NCBI GenBank assembly: GCA_965243215.1
Contig: CBDEUJ010000004.1
Location: 248,001 to 312,000 of the forward strand
Origin: JAJEFO01 sp009843725
GTDB taxonomy: Bacteria; Pseudomonadota; Alphaproteobacteria; Rhodobacterales; Rhodobacteraceae
Reading direction: 5' to 3'
Length of the DNA stretch: 64,000 nucleotides
The notes below the pieces were generated by a model. The model worked only from the letters and a program-made list of their open reading frames with translations, made no database searches and was not told the origin of the DNA. The translations under genes were made by a program, and so were the position numbers. Positions 1 through 10,061 of the stretch are shown piece by piece. How positions within the stretch are numbered: position 1 is the stretch's first letter; every line of letters begins with the position of its first letter.

Positions 1-109
1 TGGAACGCGCCCGAGGAGGCCGTCCAGCCAGCTCTCGCGGGTCAATGAACCATGTTGCCGAAGAGCCTGCCGGACGCCGCATTGCGGGCGGCCGCCATGA
101 CGGCCCGAT

Positions 110-3100
110 GTGCACATGATAGCGGCGGGGCAGCCGGCTCCCTGCGGCAAGCTGCCCGCGTGTGCAGCGCGACCACTCCGCACATGGCCGGCCCGGACCG
201 GCATCGCCTGGGCACGCACCCCGGCCCAGCGCCTGAAGAGCGCGCTTCCTCTCGTCGCGGCGCTCCCGTTCCTTCTCCTCGCCAACGGCCACGCGAGGCC
301 GGCGCACGGAGCCGAGGTCGAGATCTATCGGGGAACGCTGACGGTCGGGACCAAGCACAACCGGGTCGACTCCGATTACCGGGGGTACGGCAGGCGGTCG
401 GTGGCCTACGGCTCCCTTGAACCGAATTCCTTCACGCTTCGCGGCAGGACGGTCACATTCGTCACGCTTGCGCACAACTTGTCCGGAACGCTCAGTTCGA
501 GGCTGCAGAGGGACAGGAGTGCGTTCCCTCCCGGCGCGACCTACACGCTGCATGTGAATGGTGTCGGCGTCCCATGGGACATCAGGGACGAGCCACATCT
601 GTTCACCCCCGCGAGGCCCCTCTGGCTGCAAGACAACTGGAAGGTCGAGGTGCGGCTTGTCGAGCACCTGCCCGACCCCTCGCCGCCGACCGCCAATGCC
701 GGACCGGACCTCCAGGCGGCCCCGGGCGAGGCTGTGACGTTGCAGGGCAAGGGCAGCACCAACCCGCACGGCAAATGGCACCATATGGCGCACCAGTGGC
801 ACCAGCTCTCCGATCCGTCCGTGACCCTGCGCAATCCGACCCGGGGCGACCCCTCGTTCACCGTACCCATCGGCACGCGCGATGGAACGACGTTCGAGTT
901 CCGCCTGACCGTGACTGACCGCGACGGGGAAACTGCTTCCGACACGATGAGAGTCACGGTCAAGCACGGCCCCAGGGTACCGACGGCCAATGCCGGGGAA
1001 GACCTCGTGGCGGTGGCGGGTGAAGGCGTGACCTTGCAAGGTGCCGGAAGCATCAACCCGCATGGTCCGTGGTGGCACCTGACCTACCGTTGGGAACAGA
1101 TCTCTGGCTCTCCGGTGACCCTGCGCGATCCCTCCCGGGGGACCCCGTCCTTCACCGTGCCGGACGATGCCGTCGCAGGCGAGAGGTTTCAACTTCGGCT
1201 GACTGTCACCGACCGGGACGACGAGACCAGCTCCGATACGGTGACAGTCACCGTATCGGACGCCATCCGGCCATCCGTCAGCATCGCGACGGTGAGCGAG
1301 TCGGTGCATGCGGGATCGTCGGGGCAGTTCCGGGTGTCGGTGGATCCGGCGCCAACGACGGACTTGAGAGTGAATCTGAACCTCGCCGCGACAGGCTTTC
1401 CCGGCGTCGAGACCGGCGTATCCTCGGTGACGATTCGGGCGAATGCCGGAACCGAAGTCCATGCCGTGCCGATCAGGATTGACCTCTCCAGCGAGACCGC
1501 CGGAACGGTGACGGCCAGCCTTGGTGCTGGCACTGGCTACACGGTGGGCTCACCCGGCTCCGCGACGTTCTCGGCGGTCGACCTTAGCGGTCCGTCCGCC
1601 CGGGCCGGACCTTCAGGCATTGCCCGGTTCGCAGGTGACGTTGAAAGGCAAGTACAGCATCAATCCGTACGGCCCTTGGTCGCAGCTGGGGCACCGTTGG
1701 ACGCAACGTTCGGGTCCAACGGTGAGCCTGAGCGACGAAACGGTGAGCACGCCGTCCTTCACCGTGCTGCCGGACACGACCGTCGGCACGGTATTCGAGT
1801 TCGCCCTGACAGTGACCGACTTTCACGGCCGGACCGACAGCGACACGGCGACAGTGACTGTCGTCAGGACACCGACGAACAGCCCGCCCGAATTCCTTGA
1901 AGGGACAAGCACGACCCGCCAAATGCTGGAGACCCGCGATTGGCTTGACTACCAGGACGAGGACCAAATCGGCACTCCGATACGTGCTGCCGACGGTGAC
2001 AGCAGCGCCTTGACTTACAGCCTGGCGCAGACCGGCGACTGGAGGTCGTTCGAGATCGATGCCGGATCAGGCCAGCTACGCAGAAAGGCTGACGTGATCT
2101 ATGACTACGAATCGGATTCCGCACATGCACTGACGGTCAGAGTGGACGACGGCAGTGGCGGTACGGATTCAATTCACGTGGCCGTCGAAGTGTTGGATGT
2201 CCTTGAACCCTTGCCTGCTCCCCCGGCGCCGGCGTTGACGGCGGTTGCCGACACGAGCGACAGCTTTCTGATGACCATGGCGCCGCCGGAAAACCTGGCG
2301 GGGAGCGTCGTCGGTTTCGAGGTGCGGTATCGGCAGGGCTCCAGTGGTCCCTTCACCAACTGGCCGATACCCGTCCCAGGCGGGACAAGCGCGGCGACCC
2401 TCCTTGTTGGCCTGTATCCGAACACCGAATACGAAGTGCAGGCACGGGCGTACACTGATGACGGACTCAGTCGGTGGTCGCCTTCGGGCACCGGGAGGAC
2501 GAGCGAGTTTCGCCCCACACCCCCGACCGCCGACGCCGGTCCAAATCTCATGGCCCCAGCAGGCGCGCGCGTGACGCTGCTGGGCTCCGGCAGCATCGAC
2601 CCGCACCGCGAGCACTGGACGATGGTGCACACGTGGACGCAGCTGTCCGGCCCCGAAGTGACCCTGAGCAACCGCTTTGCTGCCGAACCCTCCTTCACTG
2701 TCCCGCGGACAGCGGCTCTGGGCACGGAGTTCAGGTTCGAGCTGATGGTGATGGACCGCGACCGCGAAACCGACACCGTGACCGTGACGGTTGGCTCGAC
2801 GGCGAACCGTCTTCCGGAGTTCACTGCGGGGGTCGACGCGGCGCGAACGGTGGTGGAGAACACTGCGGCCGGCGTGGCCATCGGCGAACCCGTGACCGCC
2901 ACCGACGCCGACAGCGATAGATTGACCTACCGGCTCCGCGGCGCGGACGCAGCAGCTTTCGCGATGGGCGCCGACACCGGGCGGTTGTCCACGAAGGCAG
3001 GCGTAACGTACGACTTCGAAACGACGAGCTACTCGGTCACGGTGGAGGTGGGTGACGGTCGCGGCGGCACCGCCCGCACCGCTGTAGCCATCGGAGTAGC

Positions 3101-4490
3101 CAATGTGGACGAGCCGCCCGCCAGGCCGCCCGCTCCCACCGTGACCGCCGCTTCCGGTACGACCGACAGCCTGATTGTGGTCGCAAATGCGCCGGAGAAC
3201 ACTGGGCCGCCCATAATCGGCTACAGCGTGAGATACCGCGAGGGCGCCGAGGGCGAGTTCACCGGCTGGGCGGTCATTGAAGCGCCGAACAACTCGGTGA
3301 CCCTCACCGGCCTGGAGGAGAACACCTCCTACGAGGTGCAGGTTGAGGCCTTGAATCTGGAAGGGTTCAGTCCGTGGTCATCCTCGGGCACTGGTACAAC
3401 CGAAGCGTCGCCAAACCGTGCGCCGGAGTTCACTGAGGGAACCAGCACGTCGCGCGCGATTGCGGAGAACACGGCGGGAGATGTGGCCATCGGCGAACCG
3501 GTGACCGCTACAGACGCCGATACCGACAAGCTCACCTTTGGCCTGGACGGCACGGACGCCGCCTCGTTCACGATCGACACTGAAACCGGGCAGTTGAAGA
3601 CCAGGACGGGCGTGAATTACGATTTCGAGGCGTTGCCGGGCTACTCGATCACGGTGACGGCGGACGACGGCCGCGGCGGCACCGCCTCCATTGACGTGGC
3701 CATCGGGGTGACCGATGTGAACGAGCCTCCCGACCGGCCGTCCGCGCCGATAGTGACCCCCGTGCCCAATGCAACCGACAGTTTGCTCGTGGTCGCCAAC
3801 GCGCCGGAGAACACTGGGCCGCCCATCATTGGCTACAACGTGCGGTACCGCAAGGACGCTGATTCCGGCTTCTCCGGTTCGGCTTTCATTGTGACGCCTG
3901 CCAACATGGTGACCCTCACCGGTCTGGAGGAGAACACCGCTTACGAGGCGCAGGTGACGACGACACGCTGTCGTACCGCCTGGGCGGCAAGGACGCGGCC
4001 CAGTTCAAGATCGACGCCACCACGGGGCAGCTGAGGACGAAAGACGGCGTGACGTACGACTTCGAGGCGGCTTCGGGACACTCGGTCACCGTGGATGCGG
4101 ACGACGGACGTGGCGGCATCGCCTCCATCGCCTCCATCGCGGTGGGGGTGACGGACGTTGACGAGCCGCCGGACCGCGTGGACCCGCCGGCGGCGGTGGC
4201 GGGCGCGCCCGACCGGCTGGCGGTGACGTGGACGGCGCCGGAGAAAGCGGGGCGTCCGGCGATCAGCGGCTACGCGCTGCAGCACCGGCGCCAGGGCGGC
4301 GGGCCTGCGGCGTGGACGCGCGCGGGACGCCGCCGCGCTGGTGCCAGGGACCGAGGCGGACGACGCGGCGCGGCTCTCGGCGGAGGTCGGCTACGGGCCG
4401 TTCCGCCTCTCCCTCGAGGCCGGGCGCCGCGAGACGGACGGCGACGGACCCGCCAACGGCGTCGGCCTGCGCCTGAGCACAAGCTGGTAG
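110..4490 (+). pseudogene. Broken large secreted PKD/cadherin/Fn3 repeat protein with C-terminal outer-membrane strand motif
   Basis: The conceptual product starts with a long N-terminus holding a hydrophobic signal segment (about bases 236-310) and a beta-rich domain to about 665. It continues with PKD-like repeats (about 690-960, 980-1250, 1593-1865, 2515-2795), a Calx-beta-like stretch (1267-1590), cadherin-like units (about 1885-2205, 2808-3110, 3415-3720, 3956-4165) and Fn3 units (about 2210-2505, 3115-3400, 3725-3955, 4170-4310). The last 55 codons (4326-4490) read as the end of an outer-membrane barrel, finishing in LRLSTSW. The reading frame changes three times: near 1595, near 3955 and near 4320. 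Near 3955 the cadherin repeat spacing drops from 609 to 437 bases, so about 172 bases are missing. Most of the barrel is also gone. The domains point to a cell-surface adhesin or autotransporter-like protein that is now inactive, or to an assembly collapsed over repeats. The start is uncertain; the first 109 bases hold nothing I can assign. Confidence 0.7.
2808..4165 (+). repeat. Tandem cadherin-Fn3 composite repeats inside the surface-protein pseudogene
   Basis: A composite unit of one cadherin-like and one Fn3-like module recurs with a period of 609 bases. Equivalent points are 3003 and 3612 (the cadherin TYDFE/NYDFE codons). Another pair is 3179 and 3791, where stretches encoding VVANAPENTGPPIIGY are nearly identical. 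The third cadherin unit starts its TYDFE block at 4049, only 437 bases after the second. The direct repeats are long enough to drive recombination or confuse assembly. Confidence 0.75.
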
Positions 4491-4771
4491 GCGGGCCGGC
4501 CCGCGCCGGGCGCGGATGCGGAACGGTCCCAACTCCGACGGCGCCGACGCGCCGGCCTCGGCGGCGTGCCCGGCCCAAGCCTCGCTGTACTCCCCGAGCC
4601 GCCTGAGCGCCATCCAGGCAAGGGCGCCGTCCCGTTCGCTCGCCATCGCTCGCCATCGCGCGCGGTCCGCCCCGGATCCTGGCGCGGCGCCGTTGCGGGC
4701 GGCAGCACGCTTCGGCCACGCTTCCGGCAGCGAGGACTCGCACGTATCCGCGGCGCGATCGATTTCAATGG

Positions 4772-5821
4772 TCATGCGAACCCGTTCCAGGTTTCCGGAT
4801 CCTGCGCGCTTGCGACACCGCCGACGAGCTGATTGGACAGGAGATCGCCGATTTCCGAAGGGCATCGGCGCAAGGGCGCCAATGCTTCCGGAAGACGGCT
4901 TAGTTCCTCCCTTTGCCGCGCCAGAGCCTCGCGTGCGTGTTCGAGGTCGGTCTGGACCAGCCGGAACGAGCTGCCGGTCGGCAACTGCGCACAGGCCGCG
5001 AAGTCTGCCGAAATGACCGTCACGATCCGCGGATAGCCGCCGGTCGGTTGATGATCCGCCAGCAGCACGGTCGGCGTGCCATCGCCGGCAACCTGGATGT
5101 CGCCCCTGACCACGGCGTCGGAAATGCCGTTCAGGCCTCGACCGGGCGGCAGCGCCGGTCGACGCGAGACCAGTCTGGCTCCCATGCGGTCACGCTGCGC
5201 CGAAATCCGGAATTCCGTCGCCTCGAACATCTTGCGCTCGCGAGCGGAGTACAAGCCTGCGTGCGGTCCCCAGAGGAAGCGGATCTCCCGCTGGCTCAAG
5301 TGGTCGGGTTCCGGAAGGACCTGTCCGCAGGGGCCCTGTCGATAGGCGACCAATGGGAGTCGGTCGCCGGCCCTCAGGCAGCGCCCGTCAAGGCCGCCGA
5401 TTCCCGAGCGCGGATGCGTCGCCCGCGCGCAGAGCACGGGGGCGGTATTGATGCCGCCGTCGACGTGAAGATAGGCGAACGCGCCGCCGGACGGTGGCCG
5501 CATGAGGAGCTCGTCACCGGTCTCGACGTGCTGGCTGCTGCGCCAGCGCATGGCAGTCCCGTTCCTGCGCGCGTCACACACGGCACCGGTAAGCGCGATT
5601 CGCGCAGGCCCGCCCCGAATCACGACCCGCAGGGCGGAGACCGAGACTTCGAGAGCGGCGCAATCGGGGCCGTTGCCCAACAGGACCAGACCCTCGTCAA
5701 ACGCGATGCGGTCCATCGCGCCGCCGGTCACCACGCCGTATCTCTGCCAACCCGGCCGGCCCCGGTCCTGGACGCTGGCGCCGGGGCCGGTTGACAGGAT
5801 CTGCAGGTAGCGCCCGATCAC
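4772..5821 (-). CDS. pxpC: 5-oxoprolinase subunit C / biotin-dependent carboxyltransferase-family protein (PxpC/KipA type)
   Basis: The 349-residue product belongs to the PxpC/KipA family, which in PxpABC acts with PxpA and PxpB in ATP-dependent cleavage of 5-oxoproline to glutamate. Family landmarks are the N-terminal STGPGASVQDRGRPGW, GGAMDR and LGN motifs, the middle GPHAGLYS segment and ADHQPTGGYPRI near the C-terminus. The start is the GTG at 5821, whose bases overlap the pxpB stop; this is a typical coupled B-C junction and matches the family N-terminus. The frame stays open further upstream but that part lies inside pxpB. It is the third gene of a DUF1445-pxpB-pxpC minus-strand operon. 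No pxpA is present in the window, so the substrate may not be 5-oxo-L-proline. Confidence 0.85.
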   Translation of the reverse strand: MIGRYLQILSTGPGASVQDRGRPGWQRYGVVTGGAMDRIAFDEGLVLLGNGPDCAALEVSVSALRVVIRGGPARIALTGAVCDARRNGTAMRWRSSQHVETGDELLMRPPSGGAFAYLHVDGGINTAPVLCARATHPRSGIGGLDGRCLRAGDRLPLVAYRQGPCGQVLPEPDHLSQREIRFLWGPHAGLYSARERKMFEATEFRISAQRDRMGARLVSRRPALPPGRGLNGISDAVVRGDIQVAGDGTPTVLLADHQPTGGYPRIVTVISADFAACAQLPTGSSFRLVQTDLEHAREALARQREELSRLPEALAPLRRCPSEIGDLLSNQLVGGVASAQDPETWNGFA

Positions 5822-6588
5822 GGGATCTCCTCCCTTTCCGCGACCAGTTCCCCGGCCAACGCGCGATCGCCCAGGCGCAGGAATTCCGTCTCGCTGACAG
5901 CGCGAAACCGGATCTCGTCGCCAGCCCTGACAAGTGACGGAGGAACCCGGTTCGGATCGAAGCTGCGGAACGGCGTCTGGCCGATAGGTCGCCAACCTGT
6001 CGGATTCGGCAGGGAATAGATCACGGTCTGGCGAACAGCGACGGAAACCGAACCCGCGGGAACCATTGGCTTGGCGCACGGCAGGCGGGGCAACGCCCAT
6101 CTGGCGTCATGCATGCCGCAGTAGAGCGCACCCGGAGCGAATCCGATCATCATGATGCGCAGGCGCGACGACGCATGATCCTCGATCGTGCGATCGACCG
6201 ACAGCCCGAGCGCCCGCGCGACGTCGTCGAGATCGGATCCGTGCTCGCCGCCGTAGCGGACGGGTATGGTCCATCGGTGTTTGCCGGGCATCGGCTTTCG
6301 CCGGGACCAGTCGATTCCGTCCAGCAGTTCGGCAAGGGCGGACCGGACGGCACGGAAGGGGCTGACCAACGGGTCGAACTTCACGAGGACGGACCTGCCC
6401 GTCGGCACGGTTTCGACAATTGCGGGAATCCGCCGCACGCGCACTATCCGTTCGAATGCGAGAGCCGCATCGTTGGACTGCTCGCTCAGATGTTCGCCAA
6501 ATTCGACCAGAAACGCCGAATCGCCGGCGTGCCGGATGGAAACTGCAAGCGAGCCGCTTTCCGTCGGGTCCTGACCCATCGCCATCAT
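5818..6588 (-). CDS. pxpB: 5-oxoprolinase subunit B (PxpB/KipI type)
   Basis: The 256-residue product is a PxpB/KipI-family protein, the partner of PxpC. Visible landmarks are the N-terminal AGDSAFLVEFG, the IPVRYGGEHG segment near residue 110, GFAPGALYCG near 150, then MVPAGSVSVAVRQTVIY and NPTGWRPIGQTP. The usual GFAPGFxYLGGL motif is altered here to GFAPGALYCGMHD, so active-site details may differ from well-studied members. The start at 6588 has an AGGA element just upstream, although ATGs at 6585 and 6579 are also possible. It overlaps pxpC by 4 bases and lies 78 bases after the DUF1445 gene, so the three are probably one transcript. Confidence 0.85.
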   Translation of the reverse strand: MMAMGQDPTESGSLAVSIRHAGDSAFLVEFGEHLSEQSNDAALAFERIVRVRRIPAIVETVPTGRSVLVKFDPLVSPFRAVRSALAELLDGIDWSRRKPMPGKHRWTIPVRYGGEHGSDLDDVARALGLSVDRTIEDHASSRLRIMMIGFAPGALYCGMHDARWALPRLPCAKPMVPAGSVSVAVRQTVIYSLPNPTGWRPIGQTPFRSFDPNRVPPSLVRAGDEIRFRAVSETEFLRLGDRALAGELVAEREEIP

Positions 6589-6666
6589 CCGATCCTGTCA
6601 TGCCGGCACCCGGCCCGACACCGCACCGAGGCGACCTGCCCAGCAGTCATCGCCCGGGGCCCGATC

Positions 6667-7476
6667 TCAACTGCCGTGGCTGGAATCGCGAACTGGCGAA
6701 CCATTGTCGTCAGGACCGGTGTTCGGCAAGTCGCATATCAGCATTCTTCCAGGCGCGTGGGTGATGCACAGCGAGGGGCGGGCATTCCTGAGCGCGACCT
6801 GTGGCGTGACTCCGCAGGCCCAGAACACCGGAAGTTCGCCGTCCTGCACGTCGGGAAGATCTCCCCAGTCAGGTTTCTCCAGGTTCTGGATGCCGATCCG
6901 TTCGGGATTGCCGATGTGGATCGGTTCACCGTGCGCATACGGGTAGCGGCCGGTGATTTCGCACACATCGTCGATGTCGTCTGGCGAGAACGGGCGCATC
7001 GAGACGACGGTCGGGCCCCAGAAGGCACCCGCTCTGCGGGTCTGGACGTTCGTGCGATACATCGGCACGGTCCGGCCCCGCTCGATGTGCCGGAGTCGAA
7101 AGCCTCGGGAAAGCAGGGCGTCCTCGAAAGAGAACGAACATCCCAAGGCGAAAGAGACCAGATCGTCACGCCAATGGCCGGAGATGTCGCTGACTGTCTC
7201 GATCAGCCTGCCGTCGCGGTATATGTTGAACTGCGGAATGTCGGTGCGGATATCGATGTCGTGCCCCAACGGCCGCATGATCGGATCGCCGGCATCCGAT
7301 ACGTGCACGAGCGGGCACGGCCTTGGATTGCGGAAGCAATAGGTAAAGAAGTCCATCGCGCAATCGAGAGGAAGAATTGCGACATTGCATTGCTGCTTTC
7401 CGGGTGCGAGGCCTGCCGTTTGTCCGCAGTAGACGCCTTTCCGGATCGCCTGCCGAACGTGGCCAAGCGGTCGCAT
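6667..7476 (-). CDS. D-glutamate cyclase-family / putative hydro-lyase (DUF1445, YcsI-like)
   Basis: The product (269 residues from the chosen ATG at 7476) matches the DUF1445 family throughout: TAGLAPGKQQCNVAILP near residue 20, DIRTDIPQFNIYRDG, WRDDLVSFALGCSFSFEDAL, the MYRTNVQTRRAG segment, GPTVVSMRP, GEPIHIGNPERIGI and FWACGVTPQ. The family includes the mammalian D-glutamate cyclase that makes 5-oxo-D-proline, but most bacterial members are untested. The frame stays open upstream to 7641; 7476 was chosen because family members begin some 15-20 residues before the TAGLAPG motif. It leads the pxpB-pxpC operon and faces a LysR gene across a 296-base divergent intergenic region. The neighbours suggest metabolism of a cyclic amino acid such as pyroglutamate. 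Confidence 0.85.
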   Translation of the reverse strand: MRPLGHVRQAIRKGVYCGQTAGLAPGKQQCNVAILPLDCAMDFFTYCFRNPRPCPLVHVSDAGDPIMRPLGHDIDIRTDIPQFNIYRDGRLIETVSDISGHWRDDLVSFALGCSFSFEDALLSRGFRLRHIERGRTVPMYRTNVQTRRAGAFWGPTVVSMRPFSPDDIDDVCEITGRYPYAHGEPIHIGNPERIGIQNLEKPDWGDLPDVQDGELPVFWACGVTPQVALRNARPSLCITHAPGRMLICDLPNTGPDDNGSPVRDSSHGS

Positions 7477-7772
7477 GGAGAGACGCTTGAACTGTTGGAA
7501 ATCCGACACAGCCCGTGATTCCCTACCTTGGTCAAGCCTGGAAGGCTCCAGGTGCCAACGCGAGAAAAGCCGCATGGTTCGGGAGGCGACGCGCCGACAA
7601 GGTCGAAAATAGAAAAGTGTTGCGAAGAACTCCAACGACATTATTTTCTCGATATCGATAAGGAGAGCTTATTGCAGGCAAGCCACGCGGGAGCATGTAT
7701 TGCGTTCCGCCGTCAGGTGCGTGCCGTTCCTGACGTTCCTGGCGGGCAAGTCCCGGGCGCGTCCTGCAGCGG
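7477..7772. promoter_or_regulatory. Divergent intergenic region between DUF1445-pxpBC and the LysR gene
   Basis: This stretch separates two divergently transcribed units and so should hold both promoters and the LysR binding site. It includes an AT-rich block at about 7605-7660 with a perfect 10-base palindrome, TCGATATCGA (7649-7658). I see no gene in it. A short frame beginning with a TTG after AAGGAGA near 7660 has no recognisable product. Confidence 0.4.
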
Positions 7773-8681
7773 GTGTGGAGAGCAAAGATCGTCAACCTGA
7801 AACAGATGGAAACCTTTGTCGTCGTTGCAATGCTCGGCAGCTTTCGCAAGGCGGCAGAGCACCTACACGCCACGCAGCCGGCGATTTCATTGCGAGTGAA
7901 TTCACTCGAAACGTCGCTCGGCGTCCAACTGTTCGAAAGGCGGCACAGGGATGTGCGGTTGACGCCGATCGGCCACGACCTGTTGCCGATGGCGGAGCGC
8001 ATCGTGCGCCTGGCGCACAAGTTTCGCGATTCTGCGACGGCAAAGAGCACGCTGTCAGGAACGCTGAGGCTGGGCGTTACCGAGACGGTCGTTCACGCAT
8101 GGCTGCCATCCTTGCTCAATCAGCTTCACGGCCGGTATCCTGAAGTTGACGTCGAGATCAGGGTCGACGTCAGCTCGAACCTCAGGAACGGTCTCGTCGA
8201 ACGTTCGCTGGACATCGGGATACTGCTGGGTCCGGTCTCCGAATTCACCATCGACAATGTCCTGTTGCGGCCGATCGAAATGGTATGGGCTGTCGGCACG
8301 GAGATGATGCAAAAGGTCGATGGCTTTCGAACCGTGGCGGACCTCGCGACCGTGCCCATCCTGACATTCGCGTCGAACACCCGCCCCTACGTCGAGATCC
8401 GCGACCACTTCAAGTCCCTGGACGTCGATCACTTCCGGATCTTTCCGTCCACATCCCTGTTCGCCTGCTTGCAGATGACCCGCGACAACATCGGAGTGGG
8501 CGCGCTGCCGAGGGACATCATTCTCGACGATCTCGCTTCGGGCCGGCTGATTGAGATCGAACTCGATTGGCGGCCTTCGGCGCTGCAGAATTCGGTCTCG
8601 TATCCCAGGGAGCCGTGGAACCCGCTGGTCGAGCAAGTGGCCTCCCTGGCGCAGGATGTCGCTGGCGACAGGGTGACATGA
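7773..8681 (+). CDS. LysR-family transcriptional regulator
   Basis: The 302-residue product has an N-terminal winged helix-turn-helix (LKQMETFVVVAMLGSFRKAA, then HATQPAISLRVNSLE) and a LysR substrate-binding domain from about residue 95. The GTG at 7773 is the most upstream in-frame start; the family alignment would also allow a start a few codons later, close to VNLKQMETF. Its position, divergent from DUF1445-pxpBC and directly upstream of dctPQM, suggests that it controls both the enzyme genes and the TRAP importer in response to the imported compound. The effector cannot be read from sequence. Confidence 0.9.
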   Translation: MWRAKIVNLKQMETFVVVAMLGSFRKAAEHLHATQPAISLRVNSLETSLGVQLFERRHRDVRLTPIGHDLLPMAERIVRLAHKFRDSATAKSTLSGTLRLGVTETVVHAWLPSLLNQLHGRYPEVDVEIRVDVSSNLRNGLVERSLDIGILLGPVSEFTIDNVLLRPIEMVWAVGTEMMQKVDGFRTVADLATVPILTFASNTRPYVEIRDHFKSLDVDHFRIFPSTSLFACLQMTRDNIGVGALPRDIILDDLASGRLIEIELDWRPSALQNSVSYPREPWNPLVEQVASLAQDVAGDRVT

Positions 8682-8765
8682 GCATTTCAATTTCTTATCG
8701 ACAACAGTAACTTTATTCTATTGGTCTTTATCAAAAGCCGTCTGTACAGTGATCTTGGGGAGAGC

Positions 8766-8815
8766 GATTCACGAGCAGGCGCCCCGTCGGAATTGCGTGT
8801 CGTGAATCGTGAATC
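8766..8815. promoter_or_regulatory. Inverted and direct repeats upstream of dctP
   Basis: The region between the LysR gene and dctP contains GATTCACGA (8766-8774) and its exact inverse complement TCGTGAATC (8800-8808), separated by 25 bases. The CGTGAATC core is immediately repeated at 8808-8815. The arrangement suggests a binding site for the upstream LysR protein or another regulator; alternatively it could form an RNA stem. AT-rich sequence at about 8690-8745 could carry the dctP promoter. Confidence 0.35.
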
Positions 8816-8904
8816 GAGGATCGTAGGTTGGTGCGAGAGATGTGCGTTCCCCAGCCAGTACCGGCGGTCTGATCTCTTCGACCACGATGCTAGGAGACAG
8901 GATC

Positions 8905-9963
8905 ATGAAAGCACACCCCTTGAAGACTCTGGCGCTGGTTTCGCTCCTGACGGCAGGCGCGAATGTCGCGACCGCGGAAGATTTCAAGCCGACGACCCTG
9001 AAGGTCATGGGCACCTTTCCCACCTCCACGACCTTTCTGTTCCACGAAAAGCCGTTCTGGACCGAGACCATACCGGAAATGGCGGGAGGCAACGTAGAGA
9101 TCGTGCTGACCAACACCACCGAACTGGGGTTGAAGGGTCCGGAGATCTTCCGCCTCATGAAGCTGGGCGTTCTCGACTTCGGTACCGGCGTTCTCAGCTA
9201 CACGGCGGGTGACGATCCCGAGGCGGAAGCGATCGATCTGGCGGGCCTGTCGTTGGATGCTTCGACCCTGCGCGAGATAACCCAAGCCTACCGGCCGACG
9301 CTGGAAGCGCTGTACGCAGAAAAGTACGGAATCAAGACCTTGGCGTTCTACCCTGCGCACGCCCAGGTCTTTTGGTGCGCAGAGCCTCTTTCGGGCCTCG
9401 GCGACCTGAAGGGCAAGAAGGTGCGTGTCTTCAACACCAGCATGGCTGATTTCGTCGAAGGCGTTGGCGGTACGCCCGTGAACATCCCCTTCGCCGAGGT
9501 CGTGCCGTCCTTGCAACGAAAGGTCGTCGACTGTGCCGTCACCGGCGCGCTGACCGGCAACAAGTCGAAATGGACCGAGGTCACGACCCACATGTACCCG
9601 ATGCCGATGGGCTGGGCGGTCTATCTTCACGGCGTGAGCCGCAAGACCTGGGATTCGATCGAACCCAATTTGCAAAGCCTGATATCGGAACAGGTGGCCG
9701 TGCTCGAGGACAACATCTGGAAGGCCGCCGACGAGGAAACCAGGCAGGGGGTCAGCTGCTCGACAGGCGGCACGCCTTGCACGATGGGCGACAAGGCCGC
9801 GCTCACGCTCGTCCCGGTCAGTGCCGAGGATGCCCAGGCGCACCGCGAACTGATGGAGAACGTTGTCCTCAAGCGCTGGGCGCAACGGTGCGGTGAAGAT
9901 TGCGTAGCGGACTGGAACGCGAAGGTTGGCAAGATCCTCAACCTCACGGCCTCCGAGCAATAG
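8905..9963 (+). CDS. dctP: TRAP transporter solute-binding protein (DctP family)
   Basis: The 352-residue product has a cleavable signal peptide (KTLALVSLLTAGANVATA, then AEDFKP) and the DctP fold signature, including LKGKKVRVFNTSMADF and GGTPVNIPFAEVVPSLQRKVVDCAVTG. It should bind a small organic acid in the periplasm and deliver it to DctQM. The ATG at 8905 is chosen because TAGGAG lies just upstream and the signal peptide follows directly. The C-terminal half contains four cysteines (around GVSCSTGGTPC and QRCGEDC) that may form disulfides. Context (pxpBC, DUF1445) suggests a pyroglutamate-like or amino-acid-derived substrate, which is inference only. Confidence 0.9.
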   Translation: MKAHPLKTLALVSLLTAGANVATAEDFKPTTLKVMGTFPTSTTFLFHEKPFWTETIPEMAGGNVEIVLTNTTELGLKGPEIFRLMKLGVLDFGTGVLSYTAGDDPEAEAIDLAGLSLDASTLREITQAYRPTLEALYAEKYGIKTLAFYPAHAQVFWCAEPLSGLGDLKGKKVRVFNTSMADFVEGVGGTPVNIPFAEVVPSLQRKVVDCAVTGALTGNKSKWTEVTTHMYPMPMGWAVYLHGVSRKTWDSIEPNLQSLISEQVAVLEDNIWKAADEETRQGVSCSTGGTPCTMGDKAALTLVPVSAEDAQAHRELMENVVLKRWAQRCGEDCVADWNAKVGKILNLTASEQ

Positions 9964-10010
9964 GACCGATGCCCGTCCCGGTGCCGTGACTTGCCGGCCG
10001 CATTCGATCT

Positions 10011-10041
10011 GTCTCTCGGGGGGGTCGACCTTCCGGGAGAC
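10011..10041 (+). terminator. Stem-loop between dctP and dctQ
   Basis: GTCTCTCGG (10011-10019) can pair with CCGGGAGAC (10033-10041), nine pairs with one G-U, closing a 13-base loop. There is no T-run after it, so it is more likely an mRNA-stabilising or attenuating element than a full terminator. It lies between the binding-protein gene and the permease genes. Confidence 0.4.
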
Positions 10042-10061
10042 CTCGATCTAGAATCGACCTG

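Noticed and set aside
4263..4775. Minus-strand frame beginning with an ATG that overlaps the pxpC stop
   Set aside because: The ATGA overlap is suggestive, but the product is low-complexity Ala/Arg-rich, shows no family I can name, and its 3' half is antisense to the surface-protein terminus.
6109..7518. 469-codon plus-strand frame opposite pxpB and the DUF1445 gene
   Set aside because: Both minus-strand genes carry clear family motifs; the plus-strand translation has none.
7660..7800. Short TTG-started frame after AAGGAGA upstream of the LysR gene
   Set aside because: It overlaps the LysR start, has no family resemblance and no regulatory-leader features such as codon runs.
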